Shown here: one piece after another, positions 13,301 through 24,639 of the stretch
How positions within the stretch are numbered: position 1 is the stretch's first letter
Layout of the letters: the number at the start of each line of letters is the position of its first letter
Assembly: GCA_000328365.1 (NCBI GenBank)
Contig: KB311873.1
Span: forward strand, 134,555-198,554
From: Capitella teleta
Lineage: Eukaryota > Annelida > Polychaeta > Capitellidae
Direction of reading: 5' to 3'
DNA: 64,000 nucleotides
Notes under the pieces: model-generated
Told to the model about the DNA's origin: nothing
The model's database searches: none
The model's input: only the letters and a program-made list of their open reading frames with translations
Program-made: the position numbers and the translations under genes

Positions 13301-14705
13301 GAGAATTTAGGACTCGGAAATATCATGCAAAGATAAGAACGATAAGCATGCACCCGTGATGGGATATCTTAACGCCCAAATTATTGTAGCACCATCATCG
13401 GCCTCTTAGTCTCTTACCCTTCATGAGTTGTGCTTGTAGCGCATCAAAATCAGTTTTCAATTCAATGTGCACCCATATAAGACCTCCTACGGCCGAGATG
13501 CAGGCCAGCAAAAGGAAAGCACCACAAGCCGTGACGCAGGTGCCGCAGAACCGACATGCTCCTCCTCGCCTGCAATTCCAAACAGCATTTCATTCAACAT
13601 GCAGTCCTCTCTCCCAATCCGCATTCAGTACATTATTTACTGTAAATATGGCGCCTGAAGTAATGTAAACTTTCATCATATTTACATGGGAGCAATAAAT
13701 TCTTTCCAAATGTTTGAAACCCATAGGTGCAGGAAAGTGAAACTCCTCACAATTATACTCATCTGTACCTGGTAATAACTAATAAAGTAGTGCTTTGCAA
13801 CTTCCATTATAGGGCATCATGAAAGTAAGTCGTATGTATTACTCCCAATAGCCAGGCTTCATGTAATTAACAAACTTCCTCAATTCTATTAGTTTTCCAG
13901 TATTACAGTAATAGGGCAGAGTGCTCTATTCTAGCCTTTTTCTAGGCTACCGCCTATACATGCATAGCACACCTCAAATTTAAAGCCTCCTAATGGATTA
14001 CAGAATATCTCGCCACTCAACAATTGAGTGAACAATCTTTTTGTGAAGAGATGGTCGCTTTTCAGTAACCAGCACAACTGTACAACGCAAGGCAATTGTG
14101 TTGGCTCCACAAACATTACAGTGCATGATTTTGGTGTCAAGAGCAGAATGCTGAGAACACGGGTAAACAGCTACTCTCCTGCAAACCACCATATACAGTC
14201 GCGTCCTACCTCAAAAAGATAAAAACGCAATAATGATGACCATTCTGTCAAATAGTACCCTGTACTAGGAGTACTACACTGACTTGGTATTAACGCAGTG
14301 AAACGCTCATATGCGCCTGATAAACAAGCCAGTCATCAATTAATTAAGTTTGAAACTAATTACACTAGGCTAAACTAGGGGCCTATCAATGATCATAATT
14401 CATAAATAACTGCAATACAAGTTGAAGTTATCACATATATGACATAATAGTAAATATGTTATGCATAATGCAGGTTATGATCTTGATCGTTTCTCATCAG
14501 CCAAGAGTGCCAACGATACGAGCGGTGATCATGATCATCACACTCACTTGCGCATAACTGTTTTTTGGGCGATACCGAATTCCTCGAATTCGGACGATTC
14601 CGAGTCATTCACGAGCAGCTCGTGTTGGCCCTTCTTGCGCTTGTGGCCGCCTTTGACGGCCTTCGTGTGCGTCACCAGGGCGTCCAATTCGCGCCGCTTC
14701 TTCAT
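10370..14705 (-). CDS. EFCAB14: EFCAB14, single-pass membrane EF-hand coiled-coil protein (downstream-promoter form, 12 exons)
   Basis: Exons on the minus strand: 14705-14548, 13569-13418, 12835-12699, 12637-12539, 12481-12359, 12307-12107, 12055-11951, 11896-11837, 11785-11644, 11564-11391, 10710-10651, 10593-10370. Phases agree and give 544 aa (human about 495). The start M-K-K-R-R-E-L-D-A-L matches human M-K-K-R-K-E-L-N-A-L. An acidic S-E-S-S-E-F-E-E-F-G block follows, then Cys-rich residues and a hydrophobic span in exon 2. After this come a heptad-like coiled region with many T/S/V repeats, a Ser/Glu/Gly-rich linker and a C-terminal EF-hand pair. The last loop D-S-D-G-D-G-K-Y-S-I-D-E is canonical; the first, D-V-D-R-N-G-L-V-D, lacks Glu at position 12. 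In-frame ATGs upstream reach 14801, but the conserved one at 14705 is preferred. Its function is poorly known in any animal. Exons 3-12 can also join the alternative 5' exons at 16.5 and 20.5 kb. Confidence 0.9.
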
Positions 14706-14801
14706 TCTTTTCGGTGGTTTGAAATCGACATTCATAGGGATAGAAAGTTCAGCGGGCATTTGTTCAAGCAAAACAGACGATTCGCCCAATTGTCGAGCCA
14801 A

Positions 14802-16509
14802 ACAACTCGCTTCACTTCACCCCAACTGCACATCAAGAATCTAATCTCTGTTAGAAATGAACCGGAAGATAGCAAAGCAACTTCCGGGGCAATCGGTCCA
14901 TCTTCAGTTTACTTATCAAACATGGTCAAATCGGAATAAAATCCTTCATGGAATGCGCTGAAAACTTTATCAAAATTACAGTATATGGTTGGTGAAGATA
15001 AACAGCGTCGCACACGTCGTGGAATGATCAACGCCGCAATTGCATTTCAGGGTCATATAATTCTCCGGTTACGTTATGATTCATACTATTCTAAGTACGT
15101 TATGATGACAGGTGGCTGAAGTCGCCGCCACTCAAAAAGGCAGAAACGACATATGGAAGTCAGAGAAAAAAAAATCGAATAACACGTTGCATAAGGAAAA
15201 TCCAAGATAACTTGCGCCACGTGGACTCCCTCCAGCAATCTTTATCGCGAATCACCACCTTATAAACACCCATCATAAAACTGTCTACCATAAAACCTTA
15301 CTAGGAGGCAAGAGAGTGCTTGGACTTGATCAACGTTGTATAAAATATTATTAGCTGGTTAGTGCAGCACAATAGCATTGTCATTGGAAATAAAAGAAGA
15401 GGAAGGGAAAAGAGAGGGGTATGGTTGAAAAGATCAGCTGCATCGTTATTAAGCATCTGTTCCTAAGATGAAAAAGGAAAAATATCCGTGAGTGTATCAA
15501 AATGAAGATAATCAAGATTAGTCAATTGATTAGCATTCACAAAGAAATACAACAGTAAAACCTGAGGTATACAATGCAACAAAAAGCAACAGATCTTGAT
15601 TCACAGTCAGTGGGAAGAGACAAATAAAATAATGGTTCTCATTTCAGGGAATATATTTCAAGGAACTTCATCTTCTCTGAAGTTAATGAGTTTGTGGCAT
15701 CGTGCAACATCATTTCCAGAATCCACCACTGCTAAGTGAATAAGTGCTAATGCAACATCTCATGTTTATTTAGAGATAAAGTTTGAGTCAACAAGCACTT
15801 GATGACCTTTGGCGCTTATTACGCTTAAGAACAAAATCACACAACACTGAAAAGAGAAAAAACCAAGAGATCCCGTGAAAGCAACTCATGCTGGAATGTA
15901 TTCTGCATTATAACAAAGTAGAACATGAAATAAATATAACCAGTCATGCGTTTAACACATGTCAATGATTACAAAATTTCCTTTCTATGCAAGGATGAGA
16001 CGGACAAGGTATAATCATTTGAAATGGCTGCTAGCCCCAAGAGCAAAATATACATAAAATACGGTCAAACTGTCAAATGCAAATCCAATATTTGTTACAT
16101 ATCAGAATAAAAATATCATTTCCGTTTAGAGAAAAGGAGTGAAACTAGGAAATATGGTGAATACCTGACTCATAATTAAAACTCTTTTCCCTTGAATCTG
16201 AAGGAATTTTCAGTTTTCAAAATGTTACCTTCTTCTTGTAAAACATGTAGTTACAAGTGATAACTGAGAGTAGATCACAGGGACTGAATAATGCTGATAT
16301 AACTAAGAAACCATAGTGCAGAGCAATGTTTATCTACTATATGTAGTAGGTTCCAGGTTTGTCTCCAATATTGCAATGTCCAGCACTGCTTTTTGATCCA
16401 TTGATTAAAGACAAAATGCACACACAAACCTGAACATTCAAAGCACAAAATAAGATGAAATCAAGAAAACATTTGAGGTTGAGAAAATGCTGAAATGCGC
16501 TTCACTCAC
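14802..16509. other. Non-coding interval between the two EFCAB14 5' modules
   Basis: AT-rich with no convincing exon on either strand. It should contain the promoter for the exon at 14705. Two copies of the octamer CGTTATGA occur 26 bases apart at 15072 and 15098. Confidence 0.45.
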
Positions 16510-16652
16510 ATGAGAATGCTTTTTGGCGCACTTCTTCCAGCTGACGTTTCAGATCGTAGGTGTAGAGGCCGAGGGCAAAGATGGCAGTGAGGACGAACAA
16601 GAGACCAAACGACAGGACGCAAATGTGCCAGCTGCAGCAATGCTTCTTCTTC
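16510..16652 (-). CDS. EFCAB14: EFCAB14 alternative exon 2A (second membrane-segment exon)
   Basis: Bounded on the minus strand by TTTTCAG and GTGAGT, entering in phase 2 and leaving in phase 1, exactly like exon 2 at 13569-13418. It encodes K-K-K-H-C-C-S-W, a hydrophobic span of about 21 residues from I-C-V-L-S to A-L-G-L-Y, then D-L-K-R-Q-L-E-E-V. The order (basic, Cys-rich, membrane helix, start of coiled coil) repeats that of exon 2 at 13.5 kb with low identity. It lies upstream of the ordinary first exon, so it needs its own upstream exon; the one at 20.5 kb fits. A retained exon of a tandem paralogue is the alternative reading. Confidence 0.72.
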
Positions 16653-18232
16653 CTGAAAATTCACACAAATAAAATTATATTATTTCCATGGTCCAGCAAG
16701 CTTCCAGGTCAACAGGAATGGTTCAGAGATTTTTATTCCTGCATTTGGGGTGGATATATTGGTACATACTACGTACCGGTATATATTTTTAATTTGAATT
16801 GAATGACGTTTATATAGTAACAAGAATTAGCAGTTACCCAGGCATCCAAACTAAGAACGCCAGTTACGCCATTTTTGAAATTATACACAGAATATTGCCA
16901 GAAATGGTGATGTGTGAGCTGTGATTAGGCACGATTCAGAAATGCCTGATTGATGTTTTGGACATGGTTTTAAGTTTTGCATCGCGAAAGCCTTTCAATG
17001 ACATTCACATAGAACTATATGTCAATTGGTGAACAGACTAAGAAAAGAAGGAATCAATCAGAAAATGTTGATGTAACGCATCAATGACTTTCTCTGATTC
17101 TCTGAATGCCTTTACCAATTGCGTCATCCTGAAATAGCTTTTAAGTTTTTTTATTGGTTAAATTGTATGTGAAAAACTACAACGACAAAAAACAATGCAT
17201 TTACACATAGTAAATCAGACTACTTCTTACCCAAATACCACAAGCAAACAACACCTGATGTAGCCTATATACCACAAACAATGAGTCCAGTTTGTAAATT
17301 CAAGGAGGAGATGAGTACTGCTATTTGATTTGAAATTTTTGCAGATTGTCAATGAATGTAAATATTATGGCAGTTACTCACATTGCTCAAGAGGAAATCT
17401 TAGCTCTGGCACCTTATGGCAGAATCCTATACAAATGCTCGGCAAAATGGGCCGCTTACATGTAAAACGCCTTTGGTATCCTGTATAGCAAAAGCGCTCA
17501 TTAACCATAGACTACCAAGATGAGATCACATATGTATCCAATTAGCTTGCGTATAGTTAGGTGGTAAAACCATTGAGTTGATCGCCAGTAGATCGCAGAT
17601 GATTGGAGGTGCAGTAAGTCGGAAGCATCAAAACCTGACTTGCTATTTTTAGCTGAAACAGTCAGCTAAGCCTTCAGAGATTGGACTTCTGCTTAACTAA
17701 GGGCAGGGAAAAGGACACAGAGAGATATTTAGCATGGGTCCCATTTTCAATGGCAGCAACAAAATTCTTCAATTACTGGCCCAGTGCTACCTGGGTTGGG
17801 TTCACTTGCCGAATTAACCAGGACCCCAAATTCTCATATTAGCGAGCTAGTGTAAAGTAAAAGACAAGAGAAGTTCCTCATAAGTGTACATGTCATAAAG
17901 CTTACTTTGCACACATATAATATATCAAAGGAAAAGTTGTTATCCAACTAAAATAATAGTTTCATGTATGAAGTAACATTGAATCAACGATAATCCACCA
18001 TTGTTGTATTACTGTGCAGAAACAAACCATTTAACACAAACTACACACACACAAAATAGTCCCTCACCATAAACAAAATACATATTATTCTTACCAAATA
18101 CAAACATCAATGATCCCAGGGTTAGGCTTTAGGGTTCCAGCTATGTAGCAGAGATGTGTCTTTGGAAACGGCGATTGGAAATCAATGTTTACATACTAGT
18201 ACACAACATCAATGAAATCAACAATTTAAATA
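16653..18232. other. EFCAB14 alternative intron, 3' part
   Basis: No exon, RNA gene or clear repeat seen. On the model proposed here it is intron between alternative exons 1A and 2A. Confidence 0.4.
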
Positions 18233-19166
18233 CAGTAAAACCTCGATGTGTCGAACACCCGTCCCTCGAATGTCTCCCTGTGTCGAAGTTTTTTTAGCAT
18301 TAACATCTGTCCCTCGAACATCTCATTGTCGAATTTATCCCTGTGTCGAAGTGTTTTCTGTGACCCCGAGACTATTTTCGATCTATAGCTCGAAGTCGAA
18401 AAATTCTATAAACATATTTCTCAGTTTGGTTACTTCAAAGAGAGTTAAGCACAGTTGCTTACAATTAAAACATCAAAACATCTCCGCCCCACAAAGCAGT
18501 CGGCAGCCTTTATCTCTCCTCTGTTTAAGCCGCGACCAAAGCGAGGCTGACTCCAAAGATCAACGAACCGTGGATCTCAACTAAGGCATTGAATTGTTGT
18601 TGGTGTGCTTGTGATGATCTTGAATGAATTGCCGACCAAAGACAGCTCACATTCGAAGCTAGAGTTAATTAAAGAAATCCAGCCTTAGATCTGTTATGAA
18701 CTTTCTGGCAGCTTTAATATCAAAGCACGCAACAATAACATCAAGGATGTTTGTTTAGAGTGTTTTTGCGAGAAACAGTAAAAATCTAGTGACCAACAGT
18801 CTTCAGCATCATTAGATCATCAGCATCGCTATGGCTACAAAACGCAAGCTAGACGTGAAGACACTTGAGACCTTTAGAGCTACGTAAACAACCTTCTGTG
18901 GAATTCTTTTTTCCCCAGGACTTCCAAGATAATTTCATTTTTTGGCATTACTTTTTTATTAATATTTGTTAATTACTGTTTCAATCACAAAATTATAGCC
19001 TCTCTCGGTTTATAAGTGCATAGCGCATATCGTCAATCAAAACGTCAGAACACGATTTGAAATCATAACGGTCATATCATAACGGCCTCGATCCCTTCGT
19101 TGAAGTATCCCTAAGTCGAAGTAATTGAGCTAACCCCACGAACTTCGACACATCGAGGTTTTACTG
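18233..19166. mobile_element. Pogo/Tigger-type MITE with TIRs and TA target duplication
   Basis: Left end CAGTAAAACCTCGATGTGTC and right end, reverse complemented, CAGTAAAACCTCGATGTGTC form matching terminal inverted repeats; both are flanked by TA (18231-18232 and 19167-19168). The CAGT..ACCTCGA end and TA duplication are typical of pogo/Tigger elements. At about 18831 the sequence M-A-T-K-R-K-L-D-V-K-T-L-E resembles the first residues of a CENP-B-like pogo transposase, but the frame stops within a few codons. At 934 bp it is an internally deleted, non-autonomous copy. It sits in the EFCAB14 alternative intron. Confidence 0.85.
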
Positions 19167-19324
19167 TAGTAACTTGTAAAACGGTTGTCAGGTGACACAA
19201 CAAAGCCACATGATTCAGACAATCCTATTTTCATGACGTTAAGAGGGCACATTGCAATATAATAATGAGCTACGCTTTGATATGGTTATAATCAACAAGC
19301 AAGCCAAGACCTTCATTGAATTCT

Positions 19325-19388
19325 GCGCTAGTGCAATCGGATAGACCGGTGGTGCTGTGAGGCGTGTGGTCCGAGATCGAATCACGTC
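19325..19388 (+). repeat. tRNA-derived SINE-like head, copy 1
   Basis: TAGTGCAATCGGATAGACCGG resembles a tRNA A box and GAGATCGAATC a B box about 35 bases later. It does not fold into a full cloverleaf by eye, so it is taken as a SINE head or tRNA pseudogene. Confidence 0.45.
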
Positions 19389-19864
19389 TCATACCATTAC
19401 CAGGTAAGTTAAATCTTCACTCATAATTGCAAGTTTCCTCTGTTCTGAGGCAAAGCATAGAATGAGTGAGGTGCACGAGAGTAGTAGAGTAGAGGTGGCG
19501 GCATACACAAATCTTTAACTTTCCCCCCAAAAAACATACCCCATTTTTGTTGCTATACCCCAAAACAAATTAAAAAATCATAATGCCCTTTTCAGAGCGA
19601 CGGGGGGAACCTCCCCCCAGTTGCAGAATTCGAAGTCTGGGTTGATTTGGCGGTACACTTGTCATATTAACCCGGACCCACGAACGCGGAAGAATACATT
19701 CAACATAAGCCAAGTTAAACGGTTGTCACGTGACACAACAAAGCCACGTGCTTCTCCAATACCACACATCTTATCAGGTCACGAGGTCACATTATAATAT
19801 TATAATGACCTAGCATTCACCGTGCTTATAATGCACACATTACTCAACACCTTTATCGAATTCC

Positions 19865-19928
19865 ACGCTGGCGCAATCGGATAAACCGGTGGTGCTTTGA
19901 GGTGTACAGTCCGAGATCGAATCTCCCG
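19865..19928 (+). repeat. tRNA-derived SINE-like head, copy 2
   Basis: Same position in the second tandem unit: TGGCGCAATCGGATAAACCGG (A-box-like) and GAGATCGAATC (B-box-like). Exactly 540 bases from copy 1. Confidence 0.45.
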
Positions 19929-20443
19929 TCACAAGTCAGTTTATCTTCACTCATAATAATTGCAGGTTTCCTCTCTACCCAGCAAAAGCAACGACGGAGA
20001 TGTGAAGGCTACTAGACAAGAGATGGAGACATACACAAATCGCTAACTTTCCCCCAAAAAACATACCCCATTTTTGTCTCTATACCCCTAAAAATTCATA
20101 GCGCCCTTTTAAGAACGATGGCGGGACCCTACCCCCAATTGCATGATTTGGGGTCCGGGTTGATATGACAAGTGCTCCGATTTGGCGAATGCTCACCCGG
20201 GCTGTGCACCACTAGTGGTGAGATATATTTATTATTGCTACTAAGTGAGATGGAAACTGTTGGTGGTTGTGTGCAGGGTTATAATCCCTTGGGATTTCCA
20301 CAAAATTGCACTGACCCCGAGTTACGATCTGTGTCAACAAACCCCCGGTGTGGAGAATTATTACGGCATCAAAGTCAATAGTTGACAGGGGGAATTAAGC
20401 CGAAGGTGCATTATGACTGCCAAGTGGCAGTGGCAATATTCAC

Positions 20444-20580
20444 CTCCTTCCCTCTTCGTGGATATTCAGTCTCAGGGCAGGAGGAATCGAGAAGTGTTCC
20501 TGCTCTTCATCCGAGCTTCCTGCATCAAGCAGGTTGATGCCCTCTTTGTACTCCACTTTGGAATTGTTATTCCGCTGCAT
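20444..20580 (-). CDS. EFCAB14: EFCAB14 candidate alternative first exon 1A
   Basis: From ATG at 20580 on the minus strand, 45 codons plus 2 bases run to a GTGAAT donor after 20444. The peptide starts M-Q-R-N-N-N-S-K-V-E-Y and contains an acidic D-A-G-S-S-D-E-E-Q-E block, as does the ordinary first exon (S-E-S-S-E-F-E-E). It ends in phase 2, which exon 2A at 16652 requires. Joined to 2A and the shared exons 3-12 it gives about 534 aa. Evidence is phase, splice signals and domain order only; no homologue was recognised. Confidence 0.55.
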
Positions 20581-22250
20581 AGTTCCTCTTCTGACAAACT
20601 TCGCGAAGTTCGTCAAGTTGAACAGGAACCACTGACCCAGTTACAACTTTCAAGAGTTCATATCGTCTGCTTCTTCCGGGAAAACCGCAGAACGTTTTGG
20701 AAAATGAACTGTGTTTATAAATGAATGAGAAAGTACAACAATTTGCACAAAATAATTTGGTCAATATTTTTTTATTCCTGGCTGTTTAATTTGGGCAGCA
20801 ATGACTCGATAATATGAAATTATCGGAAGAAGTAATCAGAATCGTAACTTTTGTAAATCATAACGCATTCTGTAATGGGGACTTAACGTACTGACAGCGT
20901 ACGTTAGCCTTCCGATTTTGATTGACTTTACCCATGAATTTATGCATTCCTAATATAATATTACAATATCTAAATAAATGAATAAATTATGCTATTCTGG
21001 GAAAACAAAATAATGAGCTCGAATTCTCTTGCTTTGTCCAAATTTGCCGAAACGTAAAGCGCCGTTCACATAATATGTGCGTCCGACAAGTGCGTGCGGG
21101 AAACGCCCGCACGTGCCGGAAGGCCCGCAAATGCGTTGCGTTCACTTATGTGCGGGCGGTCCGTGCGTGCGTGTCATATTTCTCATTTAATTTGTAGTTT
21201 CTGCGCAGGCAACCCTGGCGATCGTCACTGGAGAGAGAGAAAAAAAAAAAATTAAAAAAAAAAAAAATGCGGCGTTTGTACACTGAGATACGTGTATACT
21301 TTAATATAATCGATTAGGTATCCATGTATCCCATTCCTGTACTTGCTTAATTGCTTTTCAATCCATACACATTAAATTTGATTATCCTTTTTAATACTAC
21401 ACATTTGTATAGACGGTTTCACACATTATATAATAGAGATAATTATTGCTCATTAATAAGTTATGAAATTAGGTCAGTTTTCAGTAACATATTACCCAGT
21501 ACATACCACATATGCATCAACACGCGATTTGACACCTCCACATATAATTGAGAAAACGGCATATTTAAGAAAAACACGTGTTTATTAAAAACTAGACAAT
21601 GACACAATCAATTTGACACTTTGAATAGACGTAATGGTCAAATGGATTTAATGAGTTCAATAAATGATATGAAATGAACATCAACATTCAATAAGTACTA
21701 TAGTTAATTTCGGCGCCTGTTTTGCCAGGGCTATGACAATGAGCTCTGTCCTTGATTACTGGGGTCTGGAAAACACGAGAAGCTCGGAGAGAAGGTGCGT
21801 GAGTTACTGAAGCATGGGCATCCGGAGTTGGAGCCGCCTCTGCCTTATGGAAGGCAGAGGCGGAAAGTTGTAGAAGGCTGTTTTGCTCTGGTTGCATTCT
21901 CTGCATTTGTCCGGCGCATGCTCAGAAGAAGTGGTCTTTCGGGTCGTTACCAGTAGCCATCCTCGTCTCCATGCCTCCTCGTCTCCCCTTGGGCCTCGAG
22001 GAGGCTTGGCCGACAATGACCTGGACCGCTTACTCCGAAATGCCTGCAGGCTCTTATCCAGAGCAGGTTCCTCTGCACCACGATCTGTTTCAAGACTGAA
22101 AAGAAAGAGAAGAGGAATTTCAATGCAATATAAACATTGTTGTTGACTACTAGTAGATAATAACATTATACATAGTTGTATTTAACGTTATGATTACTGT
22201 CTGCGATCTTCGGCAATCATAAAATATTAATTATTGTTGCCTATTCTTCG
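20581..22250. other. Gene-poor interval with a GC-rich repeat patch
   Basis: At about 21060-21180 a patch rich in GTGCGTGCG/CCCGCAC words begins abruptly in AT-rich sequence. A similar GTGCGTGCG patch lies at about 23697-23800. They may be the two ends of one DNA transposon enclosing the MADF-like piece and the later LINE. An open minus-strand stretch at 21690-22098 starts after a good acceptor but has no homology I recognise. Confidence 0.35.
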
Positions 22251-22255
22251 CTAGA

Positions 22256-22468
22256 AGCGTGGTAAACGAGAAGTACAGAGGGAAAAAAGAAAGATCGAAA
22301 ATTTGGCGCGAAACTGCAGACGATCTAAGTATGGAAAACGAAAGTGATGTCGATTTTCGCGACTTTTGCGAAAGCCTGGGAAAGAATGTGTACTACAGTG
22401 TATTACATCAGCGTCTTCTCAGATATTTTGACTTAGATAAAGAGACATTTAAACGACAGTCCATTTGA
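22256..22468 (+). pseudogene. MADF/Myb-like DNA-binding fragment, possibly from a Harbinger-type element
   Basis: After an acceptor-like TTCGCTAG a frame reads V-V-N-E-K-Y-R-G-K-K-E-R-S-K-I-W-R-E-T-A and continues for about 70 codons to a stop. Spacing of E..Y..K..R...W...A resembles the second helix region of MADF domains, which accompany PIF/Harbinger transposases and also occur in host regulators. No nuclease half is seen nearby. The assignment is tentative. Confidence 0.35.
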
Positions 22469-22604
22469 CAATTGTTAATGTGTACATATTACTCTAATGT
22501 GTTGTTTACAAAACATCCATTCATTAAAATTCACAATGAGTAGGAAATTAGAATTGCACCTACCATCACTTCAAAGGCAATTTGTCTGCATGTTATAAAA
22601 TCTG

Positions 22605-23695
22605 TTTTTCAAGATTTTTCAAGATTTCAAGATTTTTCAAGATTTTTATTGCCATAATTATACAGGGTGGTATGATGATACAATGTATATACATATATAT
22701 GATATGGTATATGGCATGAGGGTGAAGGCATAAGCCGTGGCCCTCTTCAATAGTGGATATTTCAAGAAGAAAAGAGAATTACATGTTAAAAGAAAAGAAA
22801 ACAAGAAGGGAAGGGACTAGGAACAGTAGCGATAAAACAGTTTGATATACATGGGCAGAAAAAAGGAATGATGAACCCTTGGCATAGGATTGATTTGAGG
22901 GATTTGCGAAGAGTGAAAATGGAGTTAGAAAGATGCAAGGATAAAGGAAGAAAGAAGTTATTGTAAAGATGGGAGAGTCGAATCCGAGGTGAGTTTGCCC
23001 TAAGTTATGTATGGTGGCGCTCAATTTGCATTTATTGAATTGCAGTTGATCGTGTTAAGAGCTGTTGAGTGTCTGAAAGGAAGTGGAAAGCTGGATGAGA
23101 AGGCTGTGGGAAATATGCGGCAATTGAGTTTGTGCAGAAAAAGTGAGCCAAGGTATTGGAATAATTCTTGGAACACAATGATCTTTGATTCGTGGAAGAG
23201 ATTTTGGGTATGGGCAAGCGGAGGAGCATTATGAATAATGCGAATTACTTTCTTTTGCAGTACTATTAGGCGAGAGGTGTAAGTGAGAGGTGCGCTTGAC
23301 CTGATGATGTGACAGTAGGTGAGGTATGGAAGAATTAGTGCATTGTAGAGTGTGATAAGGGTCTTGAGGGGGAGGAAACGAGAGACTTTTCTGATGATAC
23401 CTACATTTTGGCTGAGATGTGTTCGATGTGAGGAGACCAACATAGTCTGCTGTCGATGACTAGGCCAAGAAATTTAGTGTGTTGGCTGGAGTGGATCGGA
23501 GTGGTGTCGATGGTAATGTGGATAGGTGAATTCCTGAGAGTGTGGTTTAGGGTGAAGAGAAGATAGGTGGTTTTGTCAAGATTGAGAGATAGCTTGTTGG
23601 CTCGTAGCCAGACGCTGACTGTTTTGAGATCTTTGCAGTCAGTTGTGTACATTTGAGCTATGTCGCAGATCACGCCGCCCGCATTCTATTTTCCA
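22605..23695 (-). mobile_element. Truncated CR1/Jockey-type LINE with A-T rich 3' tail repeats
   Basis: Minus-strand frames give, in order, W-L-R-A-N-K-L-S-L-N-L-D-K-T, F-L-G-L-V-I-D, N-V-G-I-I-R-K-V-S-R-F-L-P, L-I-L-P-Y-L-T-Y-C and L-Q-K-K-V-I-R-I-I. This is the thumb and C-terminal part of a non-LTR reverse transcriptase. Downstream, in the element's own 3' direction, lie several AATCTTGAAA-type repeats at 22610-22655, a plausible 3' microsatellite tail. The 5' part and catalytic palm are absent. Frame changes show it is dead. Confidence 0.75.
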
Positions 23696-23905
23696 AACCG
23701 ACCCATCTGAATGCGTGCGTTTCTCGCACGCAGAAACGCAGCCGCAAATGTGAACGCGCAAACATAAACTAGTGAGATGGAAAATGCTGCGTGCGTGGTC
23801 CATTTACACTAAAAGCTCATCGATGGAAGTTTGACTGATGATGTGGCACAACTAAAATGTGTTGGTGTGCAGAGCGAAGTGAACGACTAAGTTGGTACAT
23901 GGAAA

Positions 23906-24634
23906 TTAAATCACATAAATAAGACGGGCAAGATTGTTAAGACATTTTAAAACGAGAAGTGCAGTTTTAAACTCAATTCTCTTGCACACAGGGAGCCAGT
24001 GGAGGTCACGAAGAATGTGTAAACCTCTCTTTCTCGTCACTATGTGCGCAGCAACATTCATTACGCGCTGAAGTCTTGATGTTACTGAAGCAGGAAGGCC
24101 GGCGAGAAAGGCATTGCCATAATCCAGGTGTGATATTATAAACGCATGCACAAGTTGAGCAGCAGCATCTTGAGTGATGTAACCGCAAATCCTACCAATG
24201 TTGAACAGATGGAAATAGGTTATTTTGCATGTTTGGTTTATGTGCCACTGCATCGATACATGTCGATCTATTACGACTCCGATGTTGCGTACGGTCTCAC
24301 TCAGAACAATCCAGTTGCCTCCGATGTTAAACACTAGACATGAAAACTTTGATTTCAGCTGCTTTGATGTAATGAGTAGAATTTCCATCTTCTCCCTGTT
24401 CATTTTCAGGAAGTTATGCGACATCCATTGCCGTACTTTGTCAACACACACCTCCATGCGACGGATGCTATTTGCTGCAGACATGGGCTCAAACGAAAGG
24501 TAAATTGTAAACGTTCCTCCAGATCTGCCCTTGAAATATTCTGTCTCCCTGTACGACCAGCAACTAAATGACGTCTTAAACTCGCTGGCCCTTTCGAAAA
24601 CGACTGTGATCCCTATAGAAAGACCAGAGGCCAA
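23906..24634 (-). mobile_element. L2-like LINE, C-terminal half of reverse transcriptase
   Basis: A long open frame reads I-Y-L-S-F-E-P, then W-M-S-H-N-F-L-K-M-N, V-R-N-I-G-V-V-I-D, H-L-D-Y-G-N-A-F-L-A-G-L-P, L-Q-R-V-M-N-V-A-A-H-I-V-T-R and D-L-H-W-L-P-V-C-K-R-I-E-F-K. This order is typical of L2-type elements after the catalytic box. It is abutted head-to-head by a plus-strand L2-like N-terminal half. Confidence 0.8.
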
Positions 24635-24639
24635 GTGAT

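Larger units (their letters stand above)
19169..20200 (+). repeat. Two tandem copies of a ~540-bp unit with a tRNA-like core
   Basis: The units start near 19180 and 19718 with AACGGTTGTC and repeat with a spacing of about 538-540 bases. Shared blocks include GTGACACAACAAAGCCA, GAATTC, GTGCAATCGG/GCGCAATCGG, a run CCCCCAAAAAACATACCCCA and a closing GGGTTGAT. Copies differ by many substitutions and small indels, so the duplication is not recent. Confidence 0.75.

Noticed and set aside
19321-19390. Functional tRNA gene
   Set aside because: A-box and B-box-like words are present but no convincing acceptor stem or anticodon arm.
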